Assembly: GCA_944363915.1 (NCBI GenBank)
Contig: CALVVR010000014.1
Coordinates: forward strand, 1-37,578
Source of the DNA: an uncultured Bacilli bacterium
GTDB taxonomy: Bacteria > Bacillota_I > Bacilli_A > RF39 > UBA660
DNA length: 37,578 nt
Direction of reading: 5' to 3'
Positions 8,977 through 17,516 of this stretch are shown here, piece by piece. The position numbers and the translations under genes were made by a program. Position 1 is the stretch's first letter; each line of letters begins with the position of its first letter. The notes below the pieces were generated by a model. It saw only the letters and a program-made list of their open reading frames with translations. It searched no databases and was not told where the DNA came from.

Positions 8977-9720
8977 TTAAATTCCTATATCTTCTCTTTT
9001 TATTTTTTTTCTTAATAACAAAATTAGCAAACTATAAGTTATACTATAATATAGTATACCACTGATTACTAGTTCTAAAACACTATTGGTATATCCATGA
9101 CCAAGAAAATGAAAAGATGGATTAAAAGTATCAATTACTATATTACCTGTTATCAATCTTGAAAAAAAGAATAATGTTATGCACAACAGTAACATAAATA
9201 AAATTGATATACTTTTACTTTTAAAATGGTAATATAAGAAAATGCTCATTAACGAAAATAAAAATATTAATAAATAAAATTTAATTAATTCTATTATCAT
9301 TATTATTATATCACTGCAACCAAAGCCTAAAACATTTGTAAATTGAAAATCATGGTGTTGCGTAATATTACTAATTATTAAAGTAATGAGAAATGTTTCG
9401 AAAAAAAGAATTAAACTTAAAATCAAAATAGATATTATTGTATATTTTATTAAAGATATTCTATTATTTAACTTTAACAGTAAATTAGCGTTATGATTTA
9501 TATAATTTAAAGTCTTGTATGTTATAAAAATAAAACATGGCAGTAAAATTGCAACTATTAAAGTTTTATTTGTCAACGAACTAAAAACCATAAATGAATA
9601 TTCAGCATCAGCATATTGAACAATAGTAAATAGTAAACCTAATGTTATTATTAAAAGTGATATGCGATATTCTATGGAATTTAAAACATACAAAATTGTA
9701 GTTTTTGCAAAATTAATCAA
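8977..9720 (-). CDS. ABC-2 type permease subunit
   Basis: 247 aa with about six membrane helices and the arrangement of a lantibiotic-immunity type permease (EFG/bacitracin family). The TTG start at 9720 overlaps the stop of the previous permease gene by 8 nt. Its RBS (AAAGGTGG) is rather distant. No sequence motif beyond hydropathy; role taken from the cassette. Confidence 0.72.
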   Translation of the reverse strand: MINFAKTTILYVLNSIEYRISLLIITLGLLFTIVQYADAEYSFMVFSSLTNKTLIVAILLPCFIFITYKTLNYINHNANLLLKLNNRISLIKYTIISILILSLILFFETFLITLIISNITQHHDFQFTNVLGFGCSDIIIMIIELIKFYLLIFLFSLMSIFLYYHFKSKSISILFMLLLCITLFFFSRLITGNIVIDTFNPSFHFLGHGYTNSVLELVISGILYYSITYSLLILLLRKKIKREDIGI

Positions 9721-10528
9721 ATCTCATTACCACCTTTTCTTTGTTCCTATATAAAATCATCACAATAATCAATGAAATTATATATAAAATACCAATATCT
9801 ATAAATGCTTGTCCTATTGTTCCTTGTACCATATATCCTTCATAAACATTAACATCATAAGCATATTCAATAAACTTTTCATTGTTAACAATTTTAGCAA
9901 TAAATAAAATAACATTTCCAAGTATAAAATTTATTCCATTAAGTGTAATAAATGATGCAATTACAATTAAAATAAAATCTTTAATATAATACATAACTAT
10001 TAAACCTATATTAATAACGAACATACAAAAAAGTAGAATTAATATATGATATAAAAAAACATACAAAAATGGATTAGTCATTGCCTCATCTGGAAAATAT
10101 GTTAAATAGTCTCTATAAGTTAAAACAGATAAATCGCTAGGAAATAATATCAAACCAATTACAAAAATAATAATCGATATGACTATAAATAATATTGATC
10201 CTTTAAAATAGCATAAAATCAATTCTTTAAACATTTTGGGCTTATATTCAGTTCTCATTAATTCAAATTCAAGAAAACTTGTTGTTATTTTCTTGTATAT
10301 TTTGTTTATTCCTAAAATTAAAATAGCAATAGGAGAAAAAAACATAATTAATTCTCCCACACCATATACTCTCATATAATTCCAAAAGGAAAAACTTGTC
10401 ACATTTTCAATAGCTAGAATATTATATCTTTGGAAAAATGTATAAGCGTTATATAAACATAGAAGTAAAATAATTATAAATAAACAAAAAAATGACTTGT
10501 CTTTAAAATATTTAATTATTTTTTCCAT
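9713..10528 (-). CDS. ABC-2 type permease subunit (first of three)
   Basis: 271 aa with six predicted membrane helices and an extracytoplasmic loop containing FPSDLSVLTYRDYLTYFPDE. The ATG at 10528 follows GGAGGTAGT. First permease after the secreted-protein gene, with a short spacer of about 55 nt. Three non-identical permease genes with one ATPase gene is the pattern of self-protection or peptide-export systems. Confidence 0.75.
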   Translation of the reverse strand: MEKIIKYFKDKSFFCLFIIILLLCLYNAYTFFQRYNILAIENVTSFSFWNYMRVYGVGELIMFFSPIAILILGINKIYKKITTSFLEFELMRTEYKPKMFKELILCYFKGSILFIVISIIIFVIGLILFPSDLSVLTYRDYLTYFPDEAMTNPFLYVFLYHILILLFCMFVINIGLIVMYYIKDFILIVIASFITLNGINFILGNVILFIAKIVNNEKFIEYAYDVNVYEGYMVQGTIGQAFIDIGILYIISLIIVMILYRNKEKVVMRFD

Positions 10529-10583
10529 ACTACCTCCAGTAAACCTAAAAAAATTAAGAAAACTATACTTTTATTATATTATT

Positions 10584-11009
10584 TTAAACTTCTAAATACC
10601 ACAATATATAATTAATATCTGTGCTTGTAACATAATGGATTCTAGAATCAAACTGTAATACAAATTCCCCACCTTGCATAAAAAGATTTACTGGTGACAG
10701 AGAATTAGTTAAAGCAAGGCTTGTATCAGAATATATTGGATACCATTGAGTATCAGTATAATTGTCAAGTTCATAAGTATTATATTTACGAAGTCTTACA
10801 TCTAAACTTCTTTCTATATCAATATCTCTTATTTTGTGATGTTGTCCCATATAAACAGTGTCTATATATACATGTCCAGTATCTACTTTACCATTAAACC
10901 CAGGAACTACTACATTTCTAATTTCTTTTACATTATAAGCAAAAACATCTGCACAACTTGATAATGATGTGATAGCAAATAAAATTAATAATGTTCTTAT
11001 AGTTTTAAT
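10584..11009 (-). CDS. Secreted lipoprotein-like cargo protein (probable AUU start)
   Basis: 141 aa beginning KTIRTLLILFAITSLSSCAD: short basic start, hydrophobic core and a lipobox-like LSSC, so export with lipid attachment at Cys19 is likely; type I cleavage after VFA is the alternative. The mature part is Tyr/Asp-rich and beta-like (VDTGHVYIDTVYMG, RLRKYNTYEL, FVLQFDSRIHYV). No domain recognised. The frame extends upstream to ATG 11057, but that would put an AAAAAGGAG inside the gene and 16 polar residues before the signal peptide. ATT at 11009, 7 nt after that GGAG, is the better start. It heads the ABC cassette, so it may be the exported effector or a partner lipoprotein. Confidence 0.65.
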   Translation of the reverse strand: MKTIRTLLILFAITSLSSCADVFAYNVKEIRNVVVPGFNGKVDTGHVYIDTVYMGQHHKIRDIDIERSLDVRLRKYNTYELDNYTDTQWYPIYSDTSLALTNSLSPVNLFMQGGEFVLQFDSRIHYVTSTDINYILWYLEV

Positions 11010-11241
11010 ATTATCACTCCTTTTTAAAAGTATAGTTTTCTCATTAGAACATATCATAAAAAGTCACTAAAAAAAATTTTTTTGTCTAAAAATGTAGTTT
11101 ATATGTTTAAAAAAATAAAATAAGTGCTGAAAAGTAAGATTTTTTAATTAAAATACAATTAATTTCTAAAACTTTTAAAAGCAGAAACTAATAAATGATA
11201 TCAATTTTATTATTAATAATTGCAACATTTAACATTGTTAA

Positions 11242-11281
11242 TGAAAAAATAGATTAATGCCATTCATCATACAAATCTATT
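11242..11281 (-). terminator. Possible terminator in the cassette leader
   Basis: An 8-bp stem AATAGATT / AATCTATT (11248-11255 with 11274-11281) with an 18-nt loop is followed by U6 on the minus strand. It would end transcripts from the promoter at 11407-11435 after about 155 nt. Confidence 0.5.
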
Positions 11282-11406
11282 CTACTATCTAACTATAATC
11301 ACTTATTATAGTACTATTTAGAATTTGTAATGATAAATTGTCTAAAAATCATATAGTTATTATTAGAATATTATCTTTGATTTGTATATAATTTTACCTT
11401 AAACAA

Positions 11407-11435
11407 ATTATAACATATATAAAATGCCATGTAAA
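11407..11435 (-). promoter_or_regulatory. Strong sigma-A-like promoter for the cargo cassette or a small RNA
   Basis: Minus-strand -35 TTTACA (11430-11435), 17-nt spacer and perfect -10 TATAAT (11407-11412). It lies after the VirD4 region and about 390 nt before the first cassette gene. The 11010-11480 stretch has no supportable protein gene. It holds this promoter, a hairpin ACTATAAT/ATTATAGT at 11292-11312 and the terminator-like hairpin at 11242-11281. Confidence 0.65.
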
Positions 11436-11481
11436 TATTTTAAAAAGATAATTAATTTCTAATTCATTATTTTTAAAACAT

Positions 11482-11721
11482 CTAAATATTTATTTTATTG
11501 TTAATAATATTATCTTCTCTTGATAGCTTGTTCGAAGATTCATTTAAAATAAAATCATAATTATCTATATTATAAATTTTGTTAATAATTTTATTTTTAA
11601 TAATACTAATATCTAATTTACTGTTATTAGTGTATCTATTCTTAATTTCAACTACAATTATATCTGCTATATCTTTTATTGTTTTATCTCTAACTAATAT
11701 ATTAGTTTTTGTGTAAGCATT
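11482..11721 (-). pseudogene. 79-codon open frame without a usable start, probably frameshifted gene remnant
   Basis: The frame reads TKTNILVRDKTIKDIADIIV..., a protein-like composition, just downstream of the VirD4 gene. It has no ATG, GTG or TTG, and its AUA at 11700 has no RBS. An ATG at 11720 in the neighbouring frame reads MLTQK and then meets a stop. A one-base change in the A5 run near 11705 would fuse it to this frame. Either a decayed gene or a sequencing indel. Confidence 0.4.
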
Positions 11722-11731
11722 TTATAAATTT

Positions 11732-13513
11732 TCACTCTAAATCTATTTTATAATTGTCAATTATTTTTTGTTTTCTAAATTCATCCAAATTGAAACATTT
11801 AACTTTAAAATCTTTAATCTCATAAGGAATATTAGTTTTACCTATTTTTATTGGATAATCATAAATAGGAACAATATTTGATTTAATAGGATATTTACGT
11901 GTTTTCATAAATATTGCCTCACCAAAATTAAATCGCATTAATTCATCAGTCATAAGTAATTCTCTTCCCATCAAAGACTTATCATTTGATATATTATAAT
12001 CTAATTGCTCTAATCGACTAGAGGTTGATATTCGTTCTGAAGAAATTGTATATTTTCCCAAACGATTAGATATCTCACGAGCTGTTTCATTATCAGCAGT
12101 TAACAAATAAACCCAATTAGTACAATTTGACTTAATTGTCCCTACTGATTCTTTATAAGTTTCTTTTAATTGATCAAAATCTTGCAATACTAAATAAAAG
12201 CGAATATTACGAGAACGTGAAACAGTAATTTTGTTAGAAATAGATGTTATCGGTGGCATATTAGCAAATTCATCTAAAATAAAATTAACACGAATAGGCA
12301 TCATACCTTTTGAAAGATTTTGAGCAGTATTAACAAGAGCTTGATAGCATTGATCGATAAATAAAGATGCTAATTCATGTCTAGACTCTTTTTCATCAGG
12401 AATAATTAAAAATACTGCTGTTTTCTTTTTACCAATATCATCTAATTCAAAATCAGTTCTACTTGTTAGATTAGCAATCCCTGTATCACTAAACATCTTT
12501 ATTGTAGTGGTTAAAACGGAAAATAAAGTTGCTCTTGTTTCACCTTTAGCAAAACTGCCTGTAGCATAAGCCATTTTTGATAAACTACCCATTGGCTTTT
12601 GTTGAAAATATAAATCAAGAGAATTAAATCTATCTATTGTTTTAGAACCATGTTCGACAAGCAAATTATAAATAGAATATAAATTAACTTCTGACTCATC
12701 AGCACAATCTTCAATCAAACCATAACATAAAGCTGATAAAACTGCTGTTGCTGATTTTTCCCAATACATATCTTTAGAACTTAAATTCTTACAAAGAGAT
12801 TTAGAAAAATTTTCTATGATGTCTCCAGCAAGATCAATATTACCTTCATGGTAATATTTATAAGCTAAATGAAGTGGATTCCAACCATCACTTGCTAAAG
12901 CATTTCTTAAATTTATAACATGAATTTTATATCCTTGTTTTTTTAAAAAACTAGCTGTAGTATTATAAAGTTCCCCTTTAGTATCGTTTATTACCATCGA
13001 CTCATCAGCGTATCCTAAATTAAAAATAAGGGGCATTATCTCACAAATTGTTTTACCACTACCAGTAGAGCCAATAATTAATGTATGATCAAATGAATCA
13101 TCATAATAACATTTACCATCAAGAAAAGTTACAGGAATCCCCCCTGATTTTAGCTTTTCACCTACATTCCAAATTTTAAAATTCTTTTTTATTTCCTTTT
13201 TTGTCATCCATCTTGAACTGCCATATTCAAAACTTCCATCCTCTTTTGGAAGTTCTTTTTTTCTAATAAATTTAGTTTTAAAATCTCGATCATACTTTAT
13301 AATTACTAAAAATATTATGGTGGAAAGAAGAAATGTTCCAAATAATAATTTAAAATCTTTCAAACAAGTAAAAGAATTAATAAAGTTAAAATCCCAAGTG
13401 AGTTTAATATCGTTAGTAATAATCCAAGTTAAATTATAACAAATATTAGCCGATACTATAAAATCTAAAAATCCAATTAAAATATAATTCCAATATTTTT
13501 TTAACTTATTTAT
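11732..13513 (-). CDS. virD4: VirD4/TcpA-type coupling protein (T4CP)
   Basis: Hexameric membrane ATPase that links the relaxase-DNA complex to the conjugation channel. The first conventional start (TTG 13363) gives 543 aa with Walker A IIGSTGSGKT and Walker B VNFILDEFANM, but only one of the two N-terminal membrane helices normal for this family. Extending to an ATA at 13513 adds 50 residues beginning NKLKKYWNYILIGFLDFIV, supplying the first helix, for 593 aa. That ATA overlaps the previous gene's stop as ATAA, 9 nt after GGAGG. No ATG, GTG or TTG lies between, so an AUA start is needed for a complete protein. The gene follows the mobilisation genes, as expected. Confidence 0.93.
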   Translation of the reverse strand: MNKLKKYWNYILIGFLDFIVSANICYNLTWIITNDIKLTWDFNFINSFTCLKDFKLLFGTFLLSTIIFLVIIKYDRDFKTKFIRKKELPKEDGSFEYGSSRWMTKKEIKKNFKIWNVGEKLKSGGIPVTFLDGKCYYDDSFDHTLIIGSTGSGKTICEIMPLIFNLGYADESMVINDTKGELYNTTASFLKKQGYKIHVINLRNALASDGWNPLHLAYKYYHEGNIDLAGDIIENFSKSLCKNLSSKDMYWEKSATAVLSALCYGLIEDCADESEVNLYSIYNLLVEHGSKTIDRFNSLDLYFQQKPMGSLSKMAYATGSFAKGETRATLFSVLTTTIKMFSDTGIANLTSRTDFELDDIGKKKTAVFLIIPDEKESRHELASLFIDQCYQALVNTAQNLSKGMMPIRVNFILDEFANMPPITSISNKITVSRSRNIRFYLVLQDFDQLKETYKESVGTIKSNCTNWVYLLTADNETAREISNRLGKYTISSERISTSSRLEQLDYNISNDKSLMGRELLMTDELMRFNFGEAIFMKTRKYPIKSNIVPIYDYPIKIGKTNIPYEIKDFKVKCFNLDEFRKQKIIDNYKIDLE

Positions 13514-14097
13514 ATATTAATTCCTCCATATTTTTTTAATTCTTTTAAGGTGCAATTATTATCTAAAAGTTCTTGCAAAAACAAACCACCATTATATAAA
13601 GAAATTACCTCACTATAAATGCCAAATTTTAAATAGGTAGAAGATAATGAATTAACATTTGTATCATAATCTACTTTTAATCGGTCATACTCTAATATAT
13701 CATCTTGATATTTGTTTATAAGAGTTTCATTAATTAAATACTTTATATAAGTATTAAGATTATTAATATCTTCTTTTTTGAAAACATAAAGCAAAGGAAA
13801 ATCATTCTTATTATCCATGTATTTTAAAAATAAACAATGATTTTTATCTACAAATACTCCTTGTATTTTCAAATCGTTTTTAATGCTTATTTGATAGTTG
13901 TCTTTTAAAAATTTTTTGAGAGAAAACTTATTCATGTTTAAATTTCTATCAAGAATATCTTTATCTAAATAAATATTATGATTAGCAAAAACATAATCAA
14001 TAATATAGTTAATTGTTTTAATTTTAGCAAACATACTATCATTACCAACTAATATGTCATTTTCAAAATTATCTCTCGTAATATCTACAACATACAT
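13510..14097 (-). CDS. Hypothetical protein between relaxase and coupling protein
   Basis: 195 aa, Asp/Asn/Leu-rich, soluble; no recognised domain. ATG at 14097 overlaps the relaxase stop as TAATG. The codon before it is ATA (14100), exactly 7 nt from GGAGG, so initiation could be at either. Ends GGINI with its stop overlapping the VirD4 start. Its place suggests a transfer-accessory role such as relaxosome docking; unproven. Confidence 0.72.
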   Translation of the reverse strand: MYVVDITRDNFENDILVGNDSMFAKIKTINYIIDYVFANHNIYLDKDILDRNLNMNKFSLKKFLKDNYQISIKNDLKIQGVFVDKNHCLFLKYMDNKNDFPLLYVFKKEDINNLNTYIKYLINETLINKYQDDILEYDRLKVDYDTNVNSLSSTYLKFGIYSEVISLYNGGLFLQELLDNNCTLKELKKYGGINI

Positions 14098-15536
14098 TAT
14101 TTATTGACCTCCAATTCATATTCCATGTTTTCTAAAATTTCTTTTTCTTCTCGTTCTATCTCATAATAAAGATGATTGATAGCTTGATTAATAAACCTTT
14201 TGTAATTTAACTCTTTATAAAAATTTTTTTCTTTTAGTTTATTATATCGATGAGAATCATATCCCAATTTTTTTAAAGCCGTATATAGTTCTTGAATACT
14301 CATATCAGTATTATTAGTCCTAACTAATGGTATCAAAACGTCAGCATCATAATCATACTTGGAATTACTAATCCATCGTTTAAAAACCTTTTTGATTTGA
14401 TTATCGTTTAAATTAGCTAGTACACATATTTTATATAAATCTTTAGCAATACTTTTTTTAGTTTCTTCTTTTGCATAGTCATTACGACTTCTAAAATTAA
14501 ATTCATTAATATGTTTATTTAAAAATTTTTTCTCACGTTCTATAAAATCAATAGATTGATATCTTTTATAATTAGCGAGAATTTCATTACCAATTTTAGA
14601 ATAAAGCCTTTGTTTTTGATTTTCATAATATCTACTGAATTTATTATCGAAAGTCATACCGTATAAAGAATTAAGTTCTTTTTTGTGTTCATCAAGTAAT
14701 CTTAAATATTTAGCATAATCATATTTAACTGAGTCATGCAATAATATAAATTCTATTATATTATCTAAATCTTTACGATAAATATTCATAGATTTAGAAT
14801 TATATTGCAAACGTCCTTTAGTTGGTAATTTATCATAAAGTTCTAAAAGCATTTTATTTAATTGATTACGATATTTATCACTAAATAATCTTTGCTTTTT
14901 TATTTTATTTAGATCATTTAAATCAACATTACCTGTAATGTTAGAAAAAGTACGATCACGGAGTTCATAGAATTTTTTATAATCAACCAAATATTTACCA
15001 ACATTACTTCTAAAGTTTTTATAACAATATTTAGGAATATGTGGATTAGTTTTAGTTACTCTATTTTCAAAAAAACAAAAATGAATATGAGGATGATTAG
15101 TATCACGATGTAATGAACAATACCAACTAACATTGTTTAAATCAAGTCCCATATCTAATATTAATGAAGTAATAATATCGTTAGATAAACTATAATAATC
15201 TGACTTTGTGACTAATCCATGATTTATTGCAAAATCTGGTGGAAAAGAAAGAAAACCTCGCCAAAAAAAGCCACTTGAATTATCAATTAATTTTGCAATA
15301 GCATCTTTTTTTAATATATCACCATTATTTGTCCAAAGATAAGTTTCATAACTTTCATCAAGATATGTTTCTTTATCAGAAAACAAAGCATATTCTTTTA
15401 AAAGATTATATTCATCGATGCTAGAAGAATCGGCTTTTTGTTTTTTTGAAGCATAATCAAGCCATCCTTTAATACCTACTTTTTTGTTTTTACAAGTTTT
15501 GTAATTAATCTTAAAAACAATATTACTATTACTCAT
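14097..15536 (-). CDS. mobL: MOB-L family relaxase (MobL)
   Basis: 479-aa DNA relaxase that nicks oriT and pilots the strand into the recipient. The MobL histidine cluster HRDTNHPHIHF (His143, His148, His150, His152) lies in the N-terminal 200 residues together with SSGFFWRGFLSFP and an early Tyr-rich region that could hold the nucleophile. The C-terminal half is helical and charged. MOB-L relaxases such as that of Bacillus plasmid pLS20 have this pattern. ATG at 15536 overlaps the RHH gene stop by 8 nt. It is followed by a small gene and the coupling protein and preceded by two RHH proteins and the oriT-like hairpin, a complete mobilisation module. Confidence 0.93.
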   Translation of the reverse strand: MSNSNIVFKINYKTCKNKKVGIKGWLDYASKKQKADSSSIDEYNLLKEYALFSDKETYLDESYETYLWTNNGDILKKDAIAKLIDNSSGFFWRGFLSFPPDFAINHGLVTKSDYYSLSNDIITSLILDMGLDLNNVSWYCSLHRDTNHPHIHFCFFENRVTKTNPHIPKYCYKNFRSNVGKYLVDYKKFYELRDRTFSNITGNVDLNDLNKIKKQRLFSDKYRNQLNKMLLELYDKLPTKGRLQYNSKSMNIYRKDLDNIIEFILLHDSVKYDYAKYLRLLDEHKKELNSLYGMTFDNKFSRYYENQKQRLYSKIGNEILANYKRYQSIDFIEREKKFLNKHINEFNFRSRNDYAKEETKKSIAKDLYKICVLANLNDNQIKKVFKRWISNSKYDYDADVLIPLVRTNNTDMSIQELYTALKKLGYDSHRYNKLKEKNFYKELNYKRFINQAINHLYYEIEREEKEILENMEYELEVNK

Positions 15537-15957
15537 CTTCTAATTCCTGTTTTTTTTCTTTCATTTTCCTTATATCTTTAAGTACTAATTCTTTTGACTT
15601 TTCTGTAATAGCATGATCGATAACGGAAACATTTAATTCCTCGATATTATTGGGTACTTTTAAATGTTGCATAAAAATATCTTGTTGTTTTAAAAGCCAT
15701 CTAGTATTAAACTCAATCCTATTTAAAATTAAAATGAGTTGTTTAAAATAAGATTCATATGACTTTTTAAAAGCCATATCATAAAGATTAAAAAATTGCG
15801 ATTGACCGTCATTTATTTTATTAATATTCATCTTTTCCATTACTGCCATATATACAAATTCTGATGCGTTCATATCATTTTTTTTAGCATAGTTAATGAT
15901 ATCCTGTTTTTCTTTTATATCGATGCGAAAAGTTATTCTTTCTTCTTTATTATTTAT
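15529..15957 (-). CDS. Ribbon-helix-helix relaxosome accessory protein (MobC-like)
   Basis: The N-terminal RHH fold is visible only if the gene starts at ATA 15957: NNKEERITFRIDIKEKQD gives the DNA-contact strand, followed by INYAKKNDMNASEFVYMAVMEKM. The first ATG, at 15873, would delete the beta strand. The ATA is eight bases after AAGGG and overlaps the previous gene's stop. 142 aa; the C-terminus is coiled-coil-like. Such proteins bind oriT and stimulate relaxase nicking. Confidence 0.85.
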   Translation of the reverse strand: MNNKEERITFRIDIKEKQDIINYAKKNDMNASEFVYMAVMEKMNINKINDGQSQFFNLYDMAFKKSYESYFKQLILILNRIEFNTRWLLKQQDIFMQHLKVPNNIEELNVSVIDHAITEKSKELVLKDIRKMKEKKQELEDE

Positions 15958-16123
15958 CTTGTGTTCCCTTATTCATAACTAAATTTAAATTTTTTAAAAC
16001 AAATTCTTTAACTACTTGTTCTATAAAATCTTGTTGTGTCATATTCATATTTTTCAATATTTTTTTAAAAGCATTATCTAATGTTTCATCAATTTTTCCT
16101 TTTATAATAACATCATTATTCAA
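15950..16123 (-). CDS. Small RHH/MobC-like protein (57 aa)
   Basis: TTG start at 16123, eight bases after GGAGG. Reads NNDVIIKGKIDETLDNAFKK and then a helical stretch NMTQQDFIEQVVKEFVLKNL, the pattern of a short ribbon-helix-helix dimer. The stop overlaps the next gene's AUA start. First gene after the oriT-like region, so a relaxosome or autoregulatory DNA-binding role is likely. Confidence 0.75.
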   Translation of the reverse strand: MNNDVIIKGKIDETLDNAFKKILKNMNMTQQDFIEQVVKEFVLKNLNLVMNKGTQDK

Positions 16124-16164
16124 TAATTACACCTCCAACTAATATAATTTTAAGTACCTAAAAT

Positions 16165-16192
16165 AGTTTATTAATTTTAAACTTTTTTTCAA
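16165..16192 (-). promoter_or_regulatory. Possible promoter of the mob operon
   Basis: Minus-strand TTGAAA (16187-16192), 16-nt spacer, TAAACT (16165-16170), about 40 nt before the RBS of the 57-aa RHH gene. The -10 box is a weak match (4 of 6). Confidence 0.35.
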
Positions 16193-16235
16193 AAAAATAA
16201 CTATTATTATGTTATGTGTTAAAGCAGGATAAACA

Positions 16236-16400
16236 TGGCTGACAAAAACTACCCAGTGGGTAGTTTAGCCAACAATATAAAGGAATATTTAAAATTTAAT
16301 TGTCTGACAAATTATGATTTGTATGACATTTGTAACACGACCATTTAATAAAAACAATTAAATTCTTTAACATATATGACAAATGTTATAACAAAATACT
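16236..16400. other. oriT: Probable origin of transfer (oriT)
   Basis: A perfect 9-bp hairpin AAACTACCC-AGT-GGGTAGTTT (16246-16266) is extended by outer repeats TGGCT (16236-16240) and AGCCA (16267-16271). It is followed by repeated elements around GACAAAT / ACATTTGT between about 16300 and 16395. It lies in the only long gene-free gap (16124-16477) of the transfer region, immediately upstream of the RHH and relaxase genes, where oriT is expected. The nick site cannot be placed from the sequence alone. Confidence 0.7.
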
Positions 16401-16477
16401 ATAAATATTAATCATAAATAATACTATTTGTACATAAGAATTAAAACTTTTTCATAATTACAATATTATAAAATGTC

Positions 16478-16957
16478 CTAAATATTAATATTTTTTTCAT
16501 TATTATAACAAATCAATTTATTATCAATATCTTCTATTCTTTTTAATAGTTTTTCAATATTAGAATCATTATTTTCTAATTCTTTAGGATTAGAAAAAAG
16601 AATCTCTTTTTTATACTCTATACTATTATCTTCTAAATATTTTTCTAATTGCATTAATAAATCATATTTTTGAATTTTTAATTTAAAATCAGCATGGCTA
16701 AAAGGTAAACTATACATATCCACGCCATATTCATTCTCTAAAACACATTTTGCTAAATAAAAACTTATCACTTCTTCATCACCATAATTACAATAAGTGT
16801 TGCCAATAATATCAACATATTCATTATTGACTTTTTTTCTAACAAGATAATCATGTACATAAAAAGCAATTTTTTGCGAATCAATATAACGATTAAAATC
16901 CTCTTCAGTTAAAATTTTTTTATTCATATATAAATCATTAATTTTATTCTTTATTAT
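16478..16957 (-). CDS. Hypothetical ICE protein
   Basis: 149 aa from ATG 16927, or 159 aa from the ATA codons at 16957/16954, which sit 5 and 8 nt after GAAGGGAG. The ATG has no RBS. Soluble and charged, no family recognised; a segment SFYLAKCVLENEYGVDMYSLPFSHADF is the most distinctive part. It overlaps the end of the peptidase gene and precedes the gap with oriT, so it ends the VirB4-peptidase transcription unit. Confidence 0.68.
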   Translation of the reverse strand: MIKNKINDLYMNKKILTEEDFNRYIDSQKIAFYVHDYLVRKKVNNEYVDIIGNTYCNYGDEEVISFYLAKCVLENEYGVDMYSLPFSHADFKLKIQKYDLLMQLEKYLEDNSIEYKKEILFSNPKELENNDSNIEKLLKRIEDIDNKLICYNNEKNINI

Positions 16958-17516
16958 TTTTTCTCCCTTCTAAACCATAAATAACAAAGCTTGGATCAAT
17001 CAAGTGTTCTTTCTCAAAAGAAAGAATACCTTTTGTAATCATGAAATGCAAATGACATCCTGTACTCAATCCAGTATTACCAACATAGCCAATAATATCA
17101 CCTTTATTAATAACATCATCTTTGGCAACAATAATTTCACTTAAATGTCCATAAATTGTATACAATAAATTATCATGTTCTAAATAAATATAATTACCTA
17201 AACCACTATCATTAGTCCCTATCTCATAAACAATTCCATCACTACTAGCAATCACTGGCTCATTACATTTTGCACCTAAATCTATTCCATTATGAAAATT
17301 AATCTCATCATTATTAAATGGATCAAGACGATATCCAAAATCAGAAGTAATAGAAAATTTAGTTTCTTCTTTAAAAGGAACTATAAAATTATTCGCTACA
17401 TAAATTGATGATTCATCAACTGATGAGTTCATAATTAACAGCAAAAACAGCAACAATATTAATACAAATGAAATTATAGATATAATAAATATTTTAAATA
17501 CTTTTAAGTCACTTAT
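16944..17516 (-). CDS. Membrane-anchored M23 peptidoglycan endopeptidase of the transfer system
   Basis: LytM/M23 fold: zinc ligands in FHNGIDLG (H and D) and GCHLHF (HxH), with the conserved GLGNYIYLEH and YGHLSEI strands. It opens the cell wall for the conjugation channel. From the conventional TTG 17456 the protein would lack a proper anchor start. From ATA 17516 it gains SDLKVFKIFIISIISFVLIL, a full signal-anchor helix, for 190 aa. That ATA is six bases after AGGTGG and shares its A with the stop of the VirB4 gene (TAATA). It sits directly after VirB4, the usual position in Gram-positive ICEs. Confidence 0.93.
   Translation of the reverse strand: MSDLKVFKIFIISIISFVLILLLFLLLIMNSSVDESSIYVANNFIVPFKEETKFSITSDFGYRLDPFNNDEINFHNGIDLGAKCNEPVIASSDGIVYEIGTNDSGLGNYIYLEHDNLLYTIYGHLSEIIVAKDDVINKGDIIGYVGNTGLSTGCHLHFMITKGILSFEKEHLIDPSFVIYGLEGRKNNKE

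Noticed and set aside
11196-11258. Plus-strand 20-aa hydrophobic peptide (MISILLLIIATFNIVNEKID), possible type I toxin facing the minus-strand hairpin transcript
   Set aside because: No Shine-Dalgarno and no convincing promoter; likely chance in AT-rich DNA.
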